From positions 124,001 to 188,000 of the forward strand of contig NZ_QFFU01000011.1 in the NCBI RefSeq assembly GCF_003131185.1: a stretch of DNA of 64,000 nt, written 5' to 3'. Source of the stretch: Pseudomonas ovata (GTDB lineage: Bacteria > Pseudomonadota > Gammaproteobacteria > Pseudomonadales > Pseudomonadaceae). How positions within the stretch are numbered: the stretch's first letter is position 1; each line of letters opens with the position of its first letter. Below, in pieces: positions 9,033-18,280 of the stretch. The position numbers and the translations under genes were made by a program. The notes beneath the pieces are model-generated. The model was not told the DNA's origin. It searched no databases and saw only the letters and a list, made by a program, of their open reading frames with translations.

Positions 9033-12000
9033 GTGAGCAGCATGTGGTGGAATAAAAAAGCGTCTCGGACCGTCAAGCCTGCCGGTTCAGCTCAGACCGT
9101 TCCCGTTCCGCCCATGATCCTGTGCCTGGAGCCGCGCATGCTGTTCGACGGCGCGGTGGCCGCGACCGTGGCCGACACCGCGACCGAGCACCCGGCAGCG
9201 GCCGAGGCCGCAGCGAACACCACCGCCGACAGCAATGCCGGCCAGGACAGTGCGCATGCCACCGCCGACATCACCCCCACCGGCCCTGCCGAGCCGGGCC
9301 AGACCGTGGTGTTCGTCGACGCACGGGTCAAGGACAGTGACAGCCTGATCGCCGGCGTGGCCGCCGGCACCGACGTGGTCAGGCTGGATGCCAGCCGCGA
9401 AGGCCTGCAACAGATTGCCGAGTACCTGGACGCGCACTCGGGCGTCAGCTCGGTGCAGATCATCGCTCACGGCAATGCCGGCGACCTGTGGCTGGGCAGC
9501 ACCCACCTGTCGAGCGACAACCTCAACCAGTACAGCGGCGTGCTGGCGCAGATCGGCCAGGACATGAACGCCGGTGGCGATATCCTGATCTACGCCTGCA
9601 ACACCGCCGAAGGCGAGGAGGGGCTCGATTTTGTCAACGCCCTGGCCATCAGCACCGGCCGCGACATCGCCGCGTCGAGCAACCGCACCGGCATGGGCGG
9701 CGACTGGAGCCTGGAAGTGGCCACCGGCAGCCTGGAGAGCACCAGTGCCCTCTCGCAGCAGGTCAGGGACGGTTACCAGTGGGGCCTGCAGACCCTGGTG
9801 GTCAGCAACTACGCCGACACCGGCAACAGCGCCTCGTTGCGCAACACCCTGGCCAGCGCCCAGGCCGGTGACATCATCACCTTCAGCACCCCCGGCGCGA
9901 CGGTGCTGCTCGACAGCCAACTGACCATCAGCAAGAACATCACCCTCGATGGCGACCTGGACAACAACGGCACCGCTGACATTACGCTCGACGCCCAGTA
10001 CAAGAGCCGCGTGCTGGAAGTGACCTCGGGCAGCACGGTGACGCTCGATGGCCTGGTCGTCACCAGGGGGCTGATTGCCGGTAATGGTGCCGACTTTCAA
10101 ACCTTGCCTGCCTCATCTTTGGGGGCAGGGATTGCCAATAGTGGCAACCTGACACTCAATAACGTCACGGTGACAGCCAATGCCGCCTCGGGGGGCGGGG
10201 GGGCGAATCAACCCACTTCACCCTACCGTATTTACGGTAATGGTGGCGGTGGTGGTGGCGGTGTCAAGGGTGATACTGGACCTGGCATCGGGGGCGGTTC
10301 TGGCGGCAGTGACAGCTACGGTGATCCCGGAAGCCTTGGTGGCTCTGGAACCGGCGGCAAGGGCGGTACAACTAGGTTCTACTCTGCCTGGAGCGCATCC
10401 GGTGGTTCTACTACAGGCGGCGCAGGGGGGCAGTCTAATGGTCGTCTATATGCATCCGGTGGCACCGGTGGCTCGGCCAGCAGCGCGTCCATCAGGATTG
10501 GGGGCGGCGGCGGCGCCGTCGGTGGCTATCTGTCAGGCGGCGGCAAAGGCGGAGATGCCAATGGTGGCATCTTCAACAGCAGCGGGGCGGTGCTGACCAT
10601 CATCGGTCGTTCGAGTATTACCGACAACGCCGGCGCCGGTGGGGGTGGCAGTGCCGGCGGCAGCACATACATCTATGACATGTATGAGCCCGACGACCCG
10701 AGATATGCTGCCGGCGCTGGCGGGCTTGGCGTCGGAGCGATCTGGAACGCCGGCACCCTCAATATCAATACCACCAGCTACGCAAGCATGACCGGTAACG
10801 ATGGCGCTGGCGGTAACGGCGGCAAGGGAGGTGTCATCGGCGAGAGGTATGTAGCGCTTGACGGTGCCACCCCTGCAGGTGTGGACACGCTTCACAACCT
10901 GGGCACGCTGAACCTCGACTACGCCAGGGCCACCATTGCGCTGGCCGACAGCAGCTTGCAGGCGGGCCAGACCACGCAGGTGACCCTGACGTTCAGCGAG
11001 GCGGTGACCGGTTTCGACAGCAGCGACCTGGTGCTGGCCAACGGCACGCTTGGCCCGGTCAGCAGCACGGATGGCGGGATCACCTGGACCGCCACCTTCA
11101 CCCCGGACGTGGACATCGACGACACCAGCAACGTCATCACCCTGGACCTGGCCAAGGTGCTGTTCGGCGGCACGGCGGGGACCGGCAATGCAAGTTCCGG
11201 CAACTACACTGTCGACACCCTGCGCCCGACAGTGGCCATCACCGTTGCTGATGCTGACCTGAAAGCCGGCGAAACGACCCGGGTGACCTTTGCCTTCAAC
11301 GAGGCCGTCAGCGATTTGACCCTGGCCGACCTGACGGTGCAGAACGGCACGCTCAGCGCTGTGAGTAGCAGCGATGGCGGCCTGACCTGGACCGCGACCT
11401 TAACACCCGCCGCCAATGTGCAGACGGCCGCTAATCTGATCACCCTGAACAACACCGGTGTACTGGATGCGGCCGGCAATACGGGGGCGGGCAGCAGCAC
11501 GGCCAGCTACGCGATCGACACCCTGGCGCCGACCGCGACCATCGCCGTGACCGACACGGCGCTCAAAAGTGGCCAGGCCACCACCGTGACCATCACCTTC
11601 AGCGAGGCGGTGACCGACTTTGATGTGACCGACCTGCTGGCGCCGGACGGCAGCGTGAGTGGGCTCGGCAGTGCCGACGGTGGCACCACCTGGACGGCGA
11701 GCTACACCCCGACCGACGACGTCATCGCCGTCGCCAGCACCCTTGTCCTCAACACTGCCCATATCAAAGACCTGGCGGGCAATACCGGCAGCGTGTCTGT
11801 GACCTCCAACAGCTTCAGCATTGACAGCCTGCGGCCGATCGCCAGCATTGTCATGGCCGACAGTGTGTTGAGTGTCGGTGAAAGCTCAACAGTCACCATC
11901 ACCTTCAGTGAGGCGGTCAGCGGTTTCAGCAACGACGACCTGACCGTCGAGAATGGCACCCTGAGCGCGGTGAGCAGCGCCAATGGTGGCCTGACGTGGA

Positions 12001-15000
12001 CGGCGACCTTCACCCCGACGGTCGATCTGCTCGACGCCAGCAATGTCATCAGCCTCACCAACGCTGGGATCAGCGATGCGGCTGGCAATACCGGCAGCGG
12101 CAGCACGGTATCGAATACCTACGTCATCGACACCCTACGGCCCACGGCAAGCATCGCGATGAGCGACCTGGCCTTGAAGGCTGGCGACAGCGCGACGGTG
12201 ACCATTACCTTCAGCGAGGCGGTCAGCGGTTTCAGCAACGACGACCTGACGGTCGAGAACGGCACGCTCAGCGCGGTGAGCAGCAGTGACGGCGGCTTGA
12301 CCTGGACGGCGACCTTCACCCCGGCGGTCGACCTGCTCGATGCCAGCAATGTCATCAGCCTGGACAACGCCGGTGTCCTTGATGCCGTCGGCAATGCTGG
12401 CAGCGGCAGCACGGCGTCCACCACTTACGTCATCGATACCCGGCGACCCACGGCGACGATCGCGATGAGTGATCTGGCCTTGACAGCCGGCGACACCGCG
12501 ACAGTGACCATTATCTTCAGCGAGGCGGTCAGCGGTTTGAGCAACGACGACCTGACGGTCGAGAACGGCACGCTCAGCGCCGTGAGCAGCGGCGACGGCG
12601 GCCTGACCTGGACGGCGACCTTTACCCCGGCGGTCGATCTGCTCGATGCCAGCAATGTCATCAGCCTGAACACTGCCGGTGTGCTGGATGCCGCCGGCAA
12701 TGCGGGCAGCGGGACCACGGCGTCCACGCCATACTTCATCGACACTGTGCGGCCAACGGCGAGCATCACGATGAGTGACCGGGCCTTGAAGGTCGGCGAC
12801 ACCGCCACTGTGACCATCACCTTCAGCGAGGCGGTCAGTGGCTTCAGCAATGCCGACCTGAGCGTGGCCAATGGCACCCTGAGTACCATGACCAGCGGCG
12901 ATGGCGGTAGCACCTGGACTGCTGATTTCATCCCGGACACCAACATCGAGGCCACCGGCAACGTCATCACCCTGGCCAACAGCGGTGTGGTCAATGCAAC
13001 CGGCAATGCCGGTGCAGGGACGACCGATTCGGCCAGCTACAGCGTCGACACCCTGGCCCCGACCGCGACCATTGTGATGCGCGACAGCGCGCTGATTGCC
13101 GGTGAAACCTCGCGGGTCACCCTCACCTTCAGCGAAGCGGTCAGCGATTTCAGCAACGACGACCTGAGCGTCGAGAGCGGCATCCTGAGTGCGGTGAGCA
13201 GCAGCGACGGCGGCCTGACGTGGACGGCGACCTTCACCCCGACGGCCGATCTGCTCGATGCCAGCAATGTCATCAGCCTGAACAATGCCGGCGTGCTTGA
13301 TGCCGCCGGCAATGCCGGCAGCGGCACGACCGATTCTGACCGCTACGCCATCGACACGGTAAGGCCAACGGCAAGCATCACGATGAGCGACCGGGCCTTG
13401 AAGATCGGTGACACCGCCACTGTGACCATCACCTTCAGCGAGGCGGTCAGTGGCTTCAGCAATGCCGACCTGAGCGTGGCCAATGGCACCCTGGGTACCG
13501 CGACCAGCGGCGATGGCGGTATCACCTGGACTGCTGATTTCACCCCGAACACCAACATCGAGGCCACCGGCAACGTCATCACCCTGGCCAACAGCGGTGT
13601 GCTCAACGCAACCGGTAATGCCGGCACAGGCACGACCGGTTCGTCCAGCTACAGCATCGATACCCGGGCCCCGACCGCGACCATCGTGATGGCTGACAAC
13701 GCGTTGGTTGTCGGTGAAACCTCACGGGTCACCATCACTTTCAGTGAAGCGGTCAGTGGGTTTACCAATGCCGACCTGAGCGTGGTCAACGGTACCCTGA
13801 GTGCCGTGGCCAGCACTGACGGCGGTCTGACCTGGACCGCCACTTTCACGCCAAAGGCTGCGACCAGCGACAGCTCCAACCTGATCAGCCTCAACCGGGC
13901 CGGGGTCACCGATGCCGTCGGCAATACCGGCAGTGGCACGACGGTGTCCAATAACTACGCCATTGACACCGTGCGCCCGACGGCCACCATCGTCGTGGCT
14001 GATTCAGCACTGAAAGCCGGCGAAACCTCGTTGGTGACCATCACCTTCAGTGAAGCGGTCAGTGGCTTTACCAATGCCGACCTGAGCGTGGCCAATGGCA
14101 CCTTGAGTACCGTGACCAGCACCAATGGCGGGTTGACCTGGACTGCAACTTTCACACCTGCAAGCACGATCAGCGACAGCACCAACCTGATCAGCCTCAC
14201 CAATACCGGCGTCAGCGATGCGGCCGGCAATACCGGCAGCGGCACCACGGTGTCCAATAACTATACCCTCGACACCGTGCGGCCCACGGCCACCATCGTG
14301 CTGGCCGATACGGCGCTGAAAGTCGGTGAAACTTCATTGGTGACCATCACCTTCAGCGAAGCGGTGAGCGGTTTCACCAACGCTGACTTGAGCGTGGCCA
14401 ACGGCACTTTGAGCACCGTGACCAGTGCCAACGGTGGACTGACCTGGACCGCTACCTTTACGCCGAAAGCGGCGACCAGCGACAGCACCAACCTGATCAG
14501 CCTCAATAACGCCGGCGTCAGCGATGCGGCCGGCAATGCCGGCAGTGGCACCACGGTGTCCAACAACTACGCCATCGACATCCTGCGGCCAATGGCAAGC
14601 ATCGAGATGAGTGACCTGGCCTTGAGGGCCGGCGACACCACGACAGTGACCATCATCTTCAGCGAGGCGGTCAACGGTTTTGGCAACGATGACCTGAGTG
14701 TCGAGAACGGTACGCTGAGTGCAGTGACCAGCCTTGACGGCGGCTTGACCTGGACGGCGACCTTCACCCCGGCGGCCGACGTGACCGATGCCAGTAACCT
14801 GATTGTTCTGAACAACGCCGGTGTGCTCGATGCTGCCGGCAATGCCGGCCGTGGAGGCACCACCTCCGATAGTTATGCCATCGACACCCTGCGGCCCACG
14901 GCCACCATCGTGCTGGCCGATACGGCGCTGAAAGCCGGTGAAACCTCATTGGTGACCATCACCTTCAGCGAAGCGGTGAGCGGTTTCACCAACGCTGACT

Positions 15001-16568
15001 TGAGCGTGGCCAACGGCACTTTGAGCACCGTGACCAGTGCCAACGGTGAATTGACCTGGACCGCTACCTTTACGCCAAAAGTGGCAATCAGCGACAGTAC
15101 CAACCTGATCACCCTCAATCAGACCGGGGTCAGCGATACAGCCGGCAATATCGGCAGCGGCACGGCGGTGTCCACTAACTACGCTATCGACACCGTGCGG
15201 CCGACGGCGACCATTGTCGTAGCCGATACCTCCCTGAAAGCCGGCGAAACCTCATTGGTGACCATCACCTTCAGCGAAGCGGTGAGCGGTTTCACCAATG
15301 CTGACTTGAGCGTGGCCAACGGCACCTTGAGTACCGTAACCAGCGCTAACGGCGGGCTCACCTGGACCGCGACCCTGACACCCACCAGTGCGGTGACCGA
15401 CAGCACCAACCTGATCAGCCTCAACAAGGCCGGGGTCAGCGATGCTGCCGGCAATGCGGGCAGCGGCAGCACGGTCTCCAATAACTACGCCATTCTTACC
15501 GTACGACCCACGGCCACCATCATCATGGCGGATACGGCCCTGAAAGCCGGCGAGACCTCGTTGGTGACCATCTCCTTCAGTGAGGCCGTCAGCGGCTTCA
15601 CCAACGCCGACCTGAGCGTGGCCAATGGCACCTTGAGTGCCGTGACCAGCACCAACGGTGGCCTGACCTGGACCGCCACTTTCACGCCAAAGGCCGCGAT
15701 CAGCGACAGCACCAACCTGATCAGCCTCAACCGGGCCGGTGTCAGCAATGCGGCGGGCAATGCCGGCAGCGGCACCACGGTATCCAGTAACTACGCCATC
15801 GACACGCTGCGGCCAACGGCGACCATCGCCATGAGTGACCTGGCCCTGAAAGCCGGCGAGACCTCATTGGTAACCATCACCTTCAACGAGGCCGTCAGCG
15901 GTTTCACCAATGCGGATCTGAGCGTGGCCAACGGCACTCTGAGTGCTGTGACCAGCACCAACGGTGGGCTGACCTGGACCGCGACGTTCACGCCAAATGC
16001 TGCGATCAGTGACAGCACTAACGTCATCAGCCTTAACAAGGCGGGTGTTATTGATGCGGCTGGCAATACCGGCAGCGGCATGACCCCATCCAGCAACTAT
16101 GCCATCGACACCATAAGGCCGACGGCGAGCATCGTCGTGGCTGATTCAGCACTCAAAGTCGGCGAAACCTCGCGGGTGACCATCACCTTCAACGAGGCCG
16201 TCAGCGGCTTCACCAACGCCGACCTGAGCGTGGCCAACGGCACCTTGAGCACCGTGACCAGCACCAACGGTGGCCTGACCTGGACCGCCACTTTCACGCC
16301 AAAGGCCGCGATCAGCGACAGCACCAACCTGATCAGCCTCAACAAGGCCGGCGTCAGTGATGCGGCCGGCAATATCGGCAGCGGCACCACAGTGTCCAAC
16401 AACTACGCCATCGACACCGTGCAGCCTGCGGCAACACGGGCCGTGTCCGGTTCGGTGCAAAGCTTTTCCAGCGGTGCCCTGACCCTGAACCAGCAACTGG
16501 ACAGCATGAAGGCCGTGGAAAACAAGAAGTTGTTGGACCTGGCCCTGGCGTTGGGAAGCCTGGCGTAA
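9033..16568 (+). CDS. Giant DUF4347 / Ig-like repeat surface protein, copy 2
   Basis: A 2511-residue paralogue of the 727-7875 product with the same architecture: LEPRMLFDGA (32-41), DUF4347-type domain, Gly-rich segment (about 355-632), 18 Ig-like modules (about 633-2465) and a 46-residue tail. The first roughly 355 residues are almost identical to copy 1. The Gly-rich segment then differs strongly, with insertions such as IYDMYEPDDPRY, before near-identity resumes in modules 1-3. The extra length equals one extra module plus about 27 residues of Gly-rich and tail insertions. It starts at GTG in the same context as copy 1 and follows the sulfotransferase by 37 bp, probably as one transcript. 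The role in adhesion or biofilm is inferred from architecture only. Confidence 0.85.
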   Translation: MSSMWWNKKASRTVKPAGSAQTVPVPPMILCLEPRMLFDGAVAATVADTATEHPAAAEAAANTTADSNAGQDSAHATADITPTGPAEPGQTVVFVDARVKDSDSLIAGVAAGTDVVRLDASREGLQQIAEYLDAHSGVSSVQIIAHGNAGDLWLGSTHLSSDNLNQYSGVLAQIGQDMNAGGDILIYACNTAEGEEGLDFVNALAISTGRDIAASSNRTGMGGDWSLEVATGSLESTSALSQQVRDGYQWGLQTLVVSNYADTGNSASLRNTLASAQAGDIITFSTPGATVLLDSQLTISKNITLDGDLDNNGTADITLDAQYKSRVLEVTSGSTVTLDGLVVTRGLIAGNGADFQTLPASSLGAGIANSGNLTLNNVTVTANAASGGGGANQPTSPYRIYGNGGGGGGGVKGDTGPGIGGGSGGSDSYGDPGSLGGSGTGGKGGTTRFYSAWSASGGSTTGGAGGQSNGRLYASGGTGGSASSASIRIGGGGGAVGGYLSGGGKGGDANGGIFNSSGAVLTIIGRSSITDNAGAGGGGSAGGSTYIYDMYEPDDPRYAAGAGGLGVGAIWNAGTLNINTTSYASMTGNDGAGGNGGKGGVIGERYVALDGATPAGVDTLHNLGTLNLDYARATIALADSSLQAGQTTQVTLTFSEAVTGFDSSDLVLANGTLGPVSSTDGGITWTATFTPDVDIDDTSNVITLDLAKVLFGGTAGTGNASSGNYTVDTLRPTVAITVADADLKAGETTRVTFAFNEAVSDLTLADLTVQNGTLSAVSSSDGGLTWTATLTPAANVQTAANLITLNNTGVLDAAGNTGAGSSTASYAIDTLAPTATIAVTDTALKSGQATTVTITFSEAVTDFDVTDLLAPDGSVSGLGSADGGTTWTASYTPTDDVIAVASTLVLNTAHIKDLAGNTGSVSVTSNSFSIDSLRPIASIVMADSVLSVGESSTVTITFSEAVSGFSNDDLTVENGTLSAVSSANGGLTWTATFTPTVDLLDASNVISLTNAGISDAAGNTGSGSTVSNTYVIDTLRPTASIAMSDLALKAGDSATVTITFSEAVSGFSNDDLTVENGTLSAVSSSDGGLTWTATFTPAVDLLDASNVISLDNAGVLDAVGNAGSGSTASTTYVIDTRRPTATIAMSDLALTAGDTATVTIIFSEAVSGLSNDDLTVENGTLSAVSSGDGGLTWTATFTPAVDLLDASNVISLNTAGVLDAAGNAGSGTTASTPYFIDTVRPTASITMSDRALKVGDTATVTITFSEAVSGFSNADLSVANGTLSTMTSGDGGSTWTADFIPDTNIEATGNVITLANSGVVNATGNAGAGTTDSASYSVDTLAPTATIVMRDSALIAGETSRVTLTFSEAVSDFSNDDLSVESGILSAVSSSDGGLTWTATFTPTADLLDASNVISLNNAGVLDAAGNAGSGTTDSDRYAIDTVRPTASITMSDRALKIGDTATVTITFSEAVSGFSNADLSVANGTLGTATSGDGGITWTADFTPNTNIEATGNVITLANSGVLNATGNAGTGTTGSSSYSIDTRAPTATIVMADNALVVGETSRVTITFSEAVSGFTNADLSVVNGTLSAVASTDGGLTWTATFTPKAATSDSSNLISLNRAGVTDAVGNTGSGTTVSNNYAIDTVRPTATIVVADSALKAGETSLVTITFSEAVSGFTNADLSVANGTLSTVTSTNGGLTWTATFTPASTISDSTNLISLTNTGVSDAAGNTGSGTTVSNNYTLDTVRPTATIVLADTALKVGETSLVTITFSEAVSGFTNADLSVANGTLSTVTSANGGLTWTATFTPKAATSDSTNLISLNNAGVSDAAGNAGSGTTVSNNYAIDILRPMASIEMSDLALRAGDTTTVTIIFSEAVNGFGNDDLSVENGTLSAVTSLDGGLTWTATFTPAADVTDASNLIVLNNAGVLDAAGNAGRGGTTSDSYAIDTLRPTATIVLADTALKAGETSLVTITFSEAVSGFTNADLSVANGTLSTVTSANGELTWTATFTPKVAISDSTNLITLNQTGVSDTAGNIGSGTAVSTNYAIDTVRPTATIVVADTSLKAGETSLVTITFSEAVSGFTNADLSVANGTLSTVTSANGGLTWTATLTPTSAVTDSTNLISLNKAGVSDAAGNAGSGSTVSNNYAILTVRPTATIIMADTALKAGETSLVTISFSEAVSGFTNADLSVANGTLSAVTSTNGGLTWTATFTPKAAISDSTNLISLNRAGVSNAAGNAGSGTTVSSNYAIDTLRPTATIAMSDLALKAGETSLVTITFNEAVSGFTNADLSVANGTLSAVTSTNGGLTWTATFTPNAAISDSTNVISLNKAGVIDAAGNTGSGMTPSSNYAIDTIRPTASIVVADSALKVGETSRVTITFNEAVSGFTNADLSVANGTLSTVTSTNGGLTWTATFTPKAAISDSTNLISLNKAGVSDAAGNIGSGTTVSNNYAIDTVQPAATRAVSGSVQSFSSGALTLNQQLDSMKAVENKKLLDLALALGSLA
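10929..16427 (+). repeat. 18 tandem 306-bp Ig-like modules (copy 2)
   Basis: Eighteen coding modules of about 306 bp, with the same two sequence types as copy 1 but in a different order. Modules with MSDLALKAGDSA, MSDLALTAGDTA and MSDRALKVGDTA openings are concentrated in the first half. The last five resemble the last modules of copy 1. This fits module shuffling between and within the two genes. Confidence 0.9.
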
Positions 16569-16605
16569 GCGAGGCCGGTGTCTGATCGGTCGACTTGATA
16601 CTCAG

Positions 16606-16632
16606 GGTGCCGCTCTGCAATGGGCGGCATCC
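16606..16632 (+). terminator. Hairpin after giant gene copy 2
   Basis: GGTGCCGC and GCGGCATCC form an imperfect stem about 40 bp after the stop codon, the counterpart of the hairpin at 7896-7921. No poly-T tail follows. Confidence 0.35.
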
Positions 16633-16773
16633 ATGAACACAGACCGTATCAAGCCTTGAGCCTGTCACGGTCGTCACTGCGCCGACCTGCTCTTGCCTCT
16701 GGTGAATTGAACTCTTCGCGTCCAAGCGGTCTTGTATAGCTCTGTCGACAGACGATGCCTTTGCGGAGCGACT

Positions 16774-17532
16774 ATGAAGCCCCATGCCGAACTGCGCCTG
16801 TGCGCCGTGCCGTTGTGTGCAGGCCTGGTGTATGGCACGGCCAAAGGCCTGGCTCTGAGCTGGAACGCGAGCAATCTGTTCTCCGGGTTTCTGTTTGGCG
16901 TGGTCATCGCCATTGTGGTGGGTATTCCGCTGTTGCTCTGGGGTGACCGGCGTTTCGAGCGCTTCAAGAGTCGGCACCTGATCAGCGCGCTGCTCCAGAG
17001 CCTGGTGGCGGTGCTGTTGGCACGCAGTACCTGGCTGATGTGGGCCGTGGGTGGCCTGGCGCTGGGCGTGCTGTACACCGCCGTGGTCAGCGCCATCGAG
17101 CGTCTTGAAGTCCGCCCCAAGGGCGAGCGTTCCCGCTGGACGACGATTGTCGCCGTGCCCCTGTCAGGCGGCCTGGTTTTGGGCGGTGCGGCAGCGGTGC
17201 TGGCGCAAAGTGCCGGCATGTTCATGTTCTTCACCCTGGTCGGCACCTTGCTGAGCATGCTGTTCGGCTGGCCGGTGCTGTGGCTGATCGAACGCTTTTT
17301 CTCGACCCGCTGGCGCTATGTGCTCGGCGGCGGCATCAGCGGTGGGTTGATCTGGCTGGTGTTCGGGGCGCCGGTGATCGCCACCGACCCGCAGGCACTG
17401 GCCAACGTGCTGGGGCCGTGGAGCTTTCTACTGTCGTGGTTGATGGTGCCATTCCTGCTGCTCGGTCTGGTGGCAGGCGGCCTGTGTACACTGCTCGACC
17501 GTTTGCATGAGTGGCGAAAGCCTTCCCGTTGA
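16774..17532 (+). CDS. Polytopic inner-membrane protein of unknown function
   Basis: A 252-residue, very hydrophobic protein with about seven predicted transmembrane helices (for example LFSGFLFGVVIAIVVGIPLL and the stretch around FLLSWLMVPFLLLGLV near the C-terminus) and basic cytoplasmic ends. The ATG at 16774 is preferred over a start 14 codons upstream because GGAG lies five bases before it. I do not recognise the family. It ends 21 bp before the next gene on the same strand, so the two may be co-transcribed. Nothing links it clearly to the giant repeat proteins upstream. Confidence 0.75.
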   Translation: MKPHAELRLCAVPLCAGLVYGTAKGLALSWNASNLFSGFLFGVVIAIVVGIPLLLWGDRRFERFKSRHLISALLQSLVAVLLARSTWLMWAVGGLALGVLYTAVVSAIERLEVRPKGERSRWTTIVAVPLSGGLVLGGAAAVLAQSAGMFMFFTLVGTLLSMLFGWPVLWLIERFFSTRWRYVLGGGISGGLIWLVFGAPVIATDPQALANVLGPWSFLLSWLMVPFLLLGLVAGGLCTLLDRLHEWRKPSR

Positions 17533-17553
17533 TTTCAGGAACCCCTGCACGCC

Positions 17554-18174
17554 ATGAAAGATAGCGCCATTATCAACGTCCGCTTCGACGCCGACACCCT
17601 GTGCCTTGAGTGGGCCGACGGCCTGAGCCTGAACCAGCCGCTGACACGCTACAGCCGGCTGCAGGATGCCAGCCCGCAGGCGCGCGCCGGTTTTGAGGTT
17701 CTGGAGCAGGGCACTTCGGTAAGCTGGCCCGAGCTGGGCATCAAGGTCGAGGCCGTCGACTGGGTCTGGGAACACCTGTGCGATGCGGCCATGCAGCGCC
17801 TGCACGCCCTGGACTGGGACCTTGAGCGCCTGACGCCGGTGGGCCAGTCCATCGTCGCGCTCTGGCGCCTGGAAGCTGACGGCTACAATGGCGGCTTCCT
17901 GCAGTTTTTCTGCAACTGGGGTGATCAGACCTGCACCCTGGCCTTGCAGGCGCTGGCCGCCATCGGTGCGCACGAAAGCCATGCGGTGGTCAGCCGGCAG
18001 CGGCAATTGATCGCGCCCCTTGAAGACCATCCGCAACTTGAAACGCTTTGGGACATCATGCAGCTGCTCAGCGATGAGCAGCATGAAGTGATCAGTGGCG
18101 AGCTGGATGAACAGCTATGGAGTGCGATGGAGGAGGTGCCTGCTTTGGCGGCCAGGCATTTCTATCGTCGATAG
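17554..18174 (+). CDS. DUF2442 / DMP19-like (DUF4375) two-domain protein
   Basis: A 206-residue soluble protein. Residues about 6-70 read like a DUF2442 domain (VRFDADTLCLEWADG, RLQDASPQARAGFEVL, VSWPELGIKVEA). Residues about 75-205 read like the DMP19/DUF4375 family, whose hallmark is the NGG-QFF element, here YNGGFLQFFCNWG. DMP19 of Neisseria is a DNA mimic that titrates a repressor, but most family members are uncharacterised and acidic proteins of this kind may do something else. The protein is rich in Asp and Glu, in line with a mimic. It has no catalytic motif that I can see. Confidence 0.65.
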   Translation: MKDSAIINVRFDADTLCLEWADGLSLNQPLTRYSRLQDASPQARAGFEVLEQGTSVSWPELGIKVEAVDWVWEHLCDAAMQRLHALDWDLERLTPVGQSIVALWRLEADGYNGGFLQFFCNWGDQTCTLALQALAAIGAHESHAVVSRQRQLIAPLEDHPQLETLWDIMQLLSDEQHEVISGELDEQLWSAMEEVPALAARHFYRR

Positions 18175-18280
18175 CAGGCGGTTATCGAGTCATGGCTATT
18201 GCTCATTAGTGCTTATCAGCCTACCCCAATAGACTGGACAGACTCGAAGCCATAACGACAAGAAATCAGGAGCGTCATCC

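Noticed and set aside
727..16568. Many long open frames on the minus strand and in other + frames within the giant genes (for example 5026-6507)
   Set aside because: They are shadows of a GC-rich repetitive coding sequence. Their translations repeat with the same 306-bp period and have no recognisable domain.
727..16568. Giant proteins as RTX or LapA-type type I secretion substrates
   Set aside because: No Gly-Asp-rich RTX nonapeptides are seen at the C-terminus and no ABC exporter, fusion protein or LapG/LapD-type genes are near.
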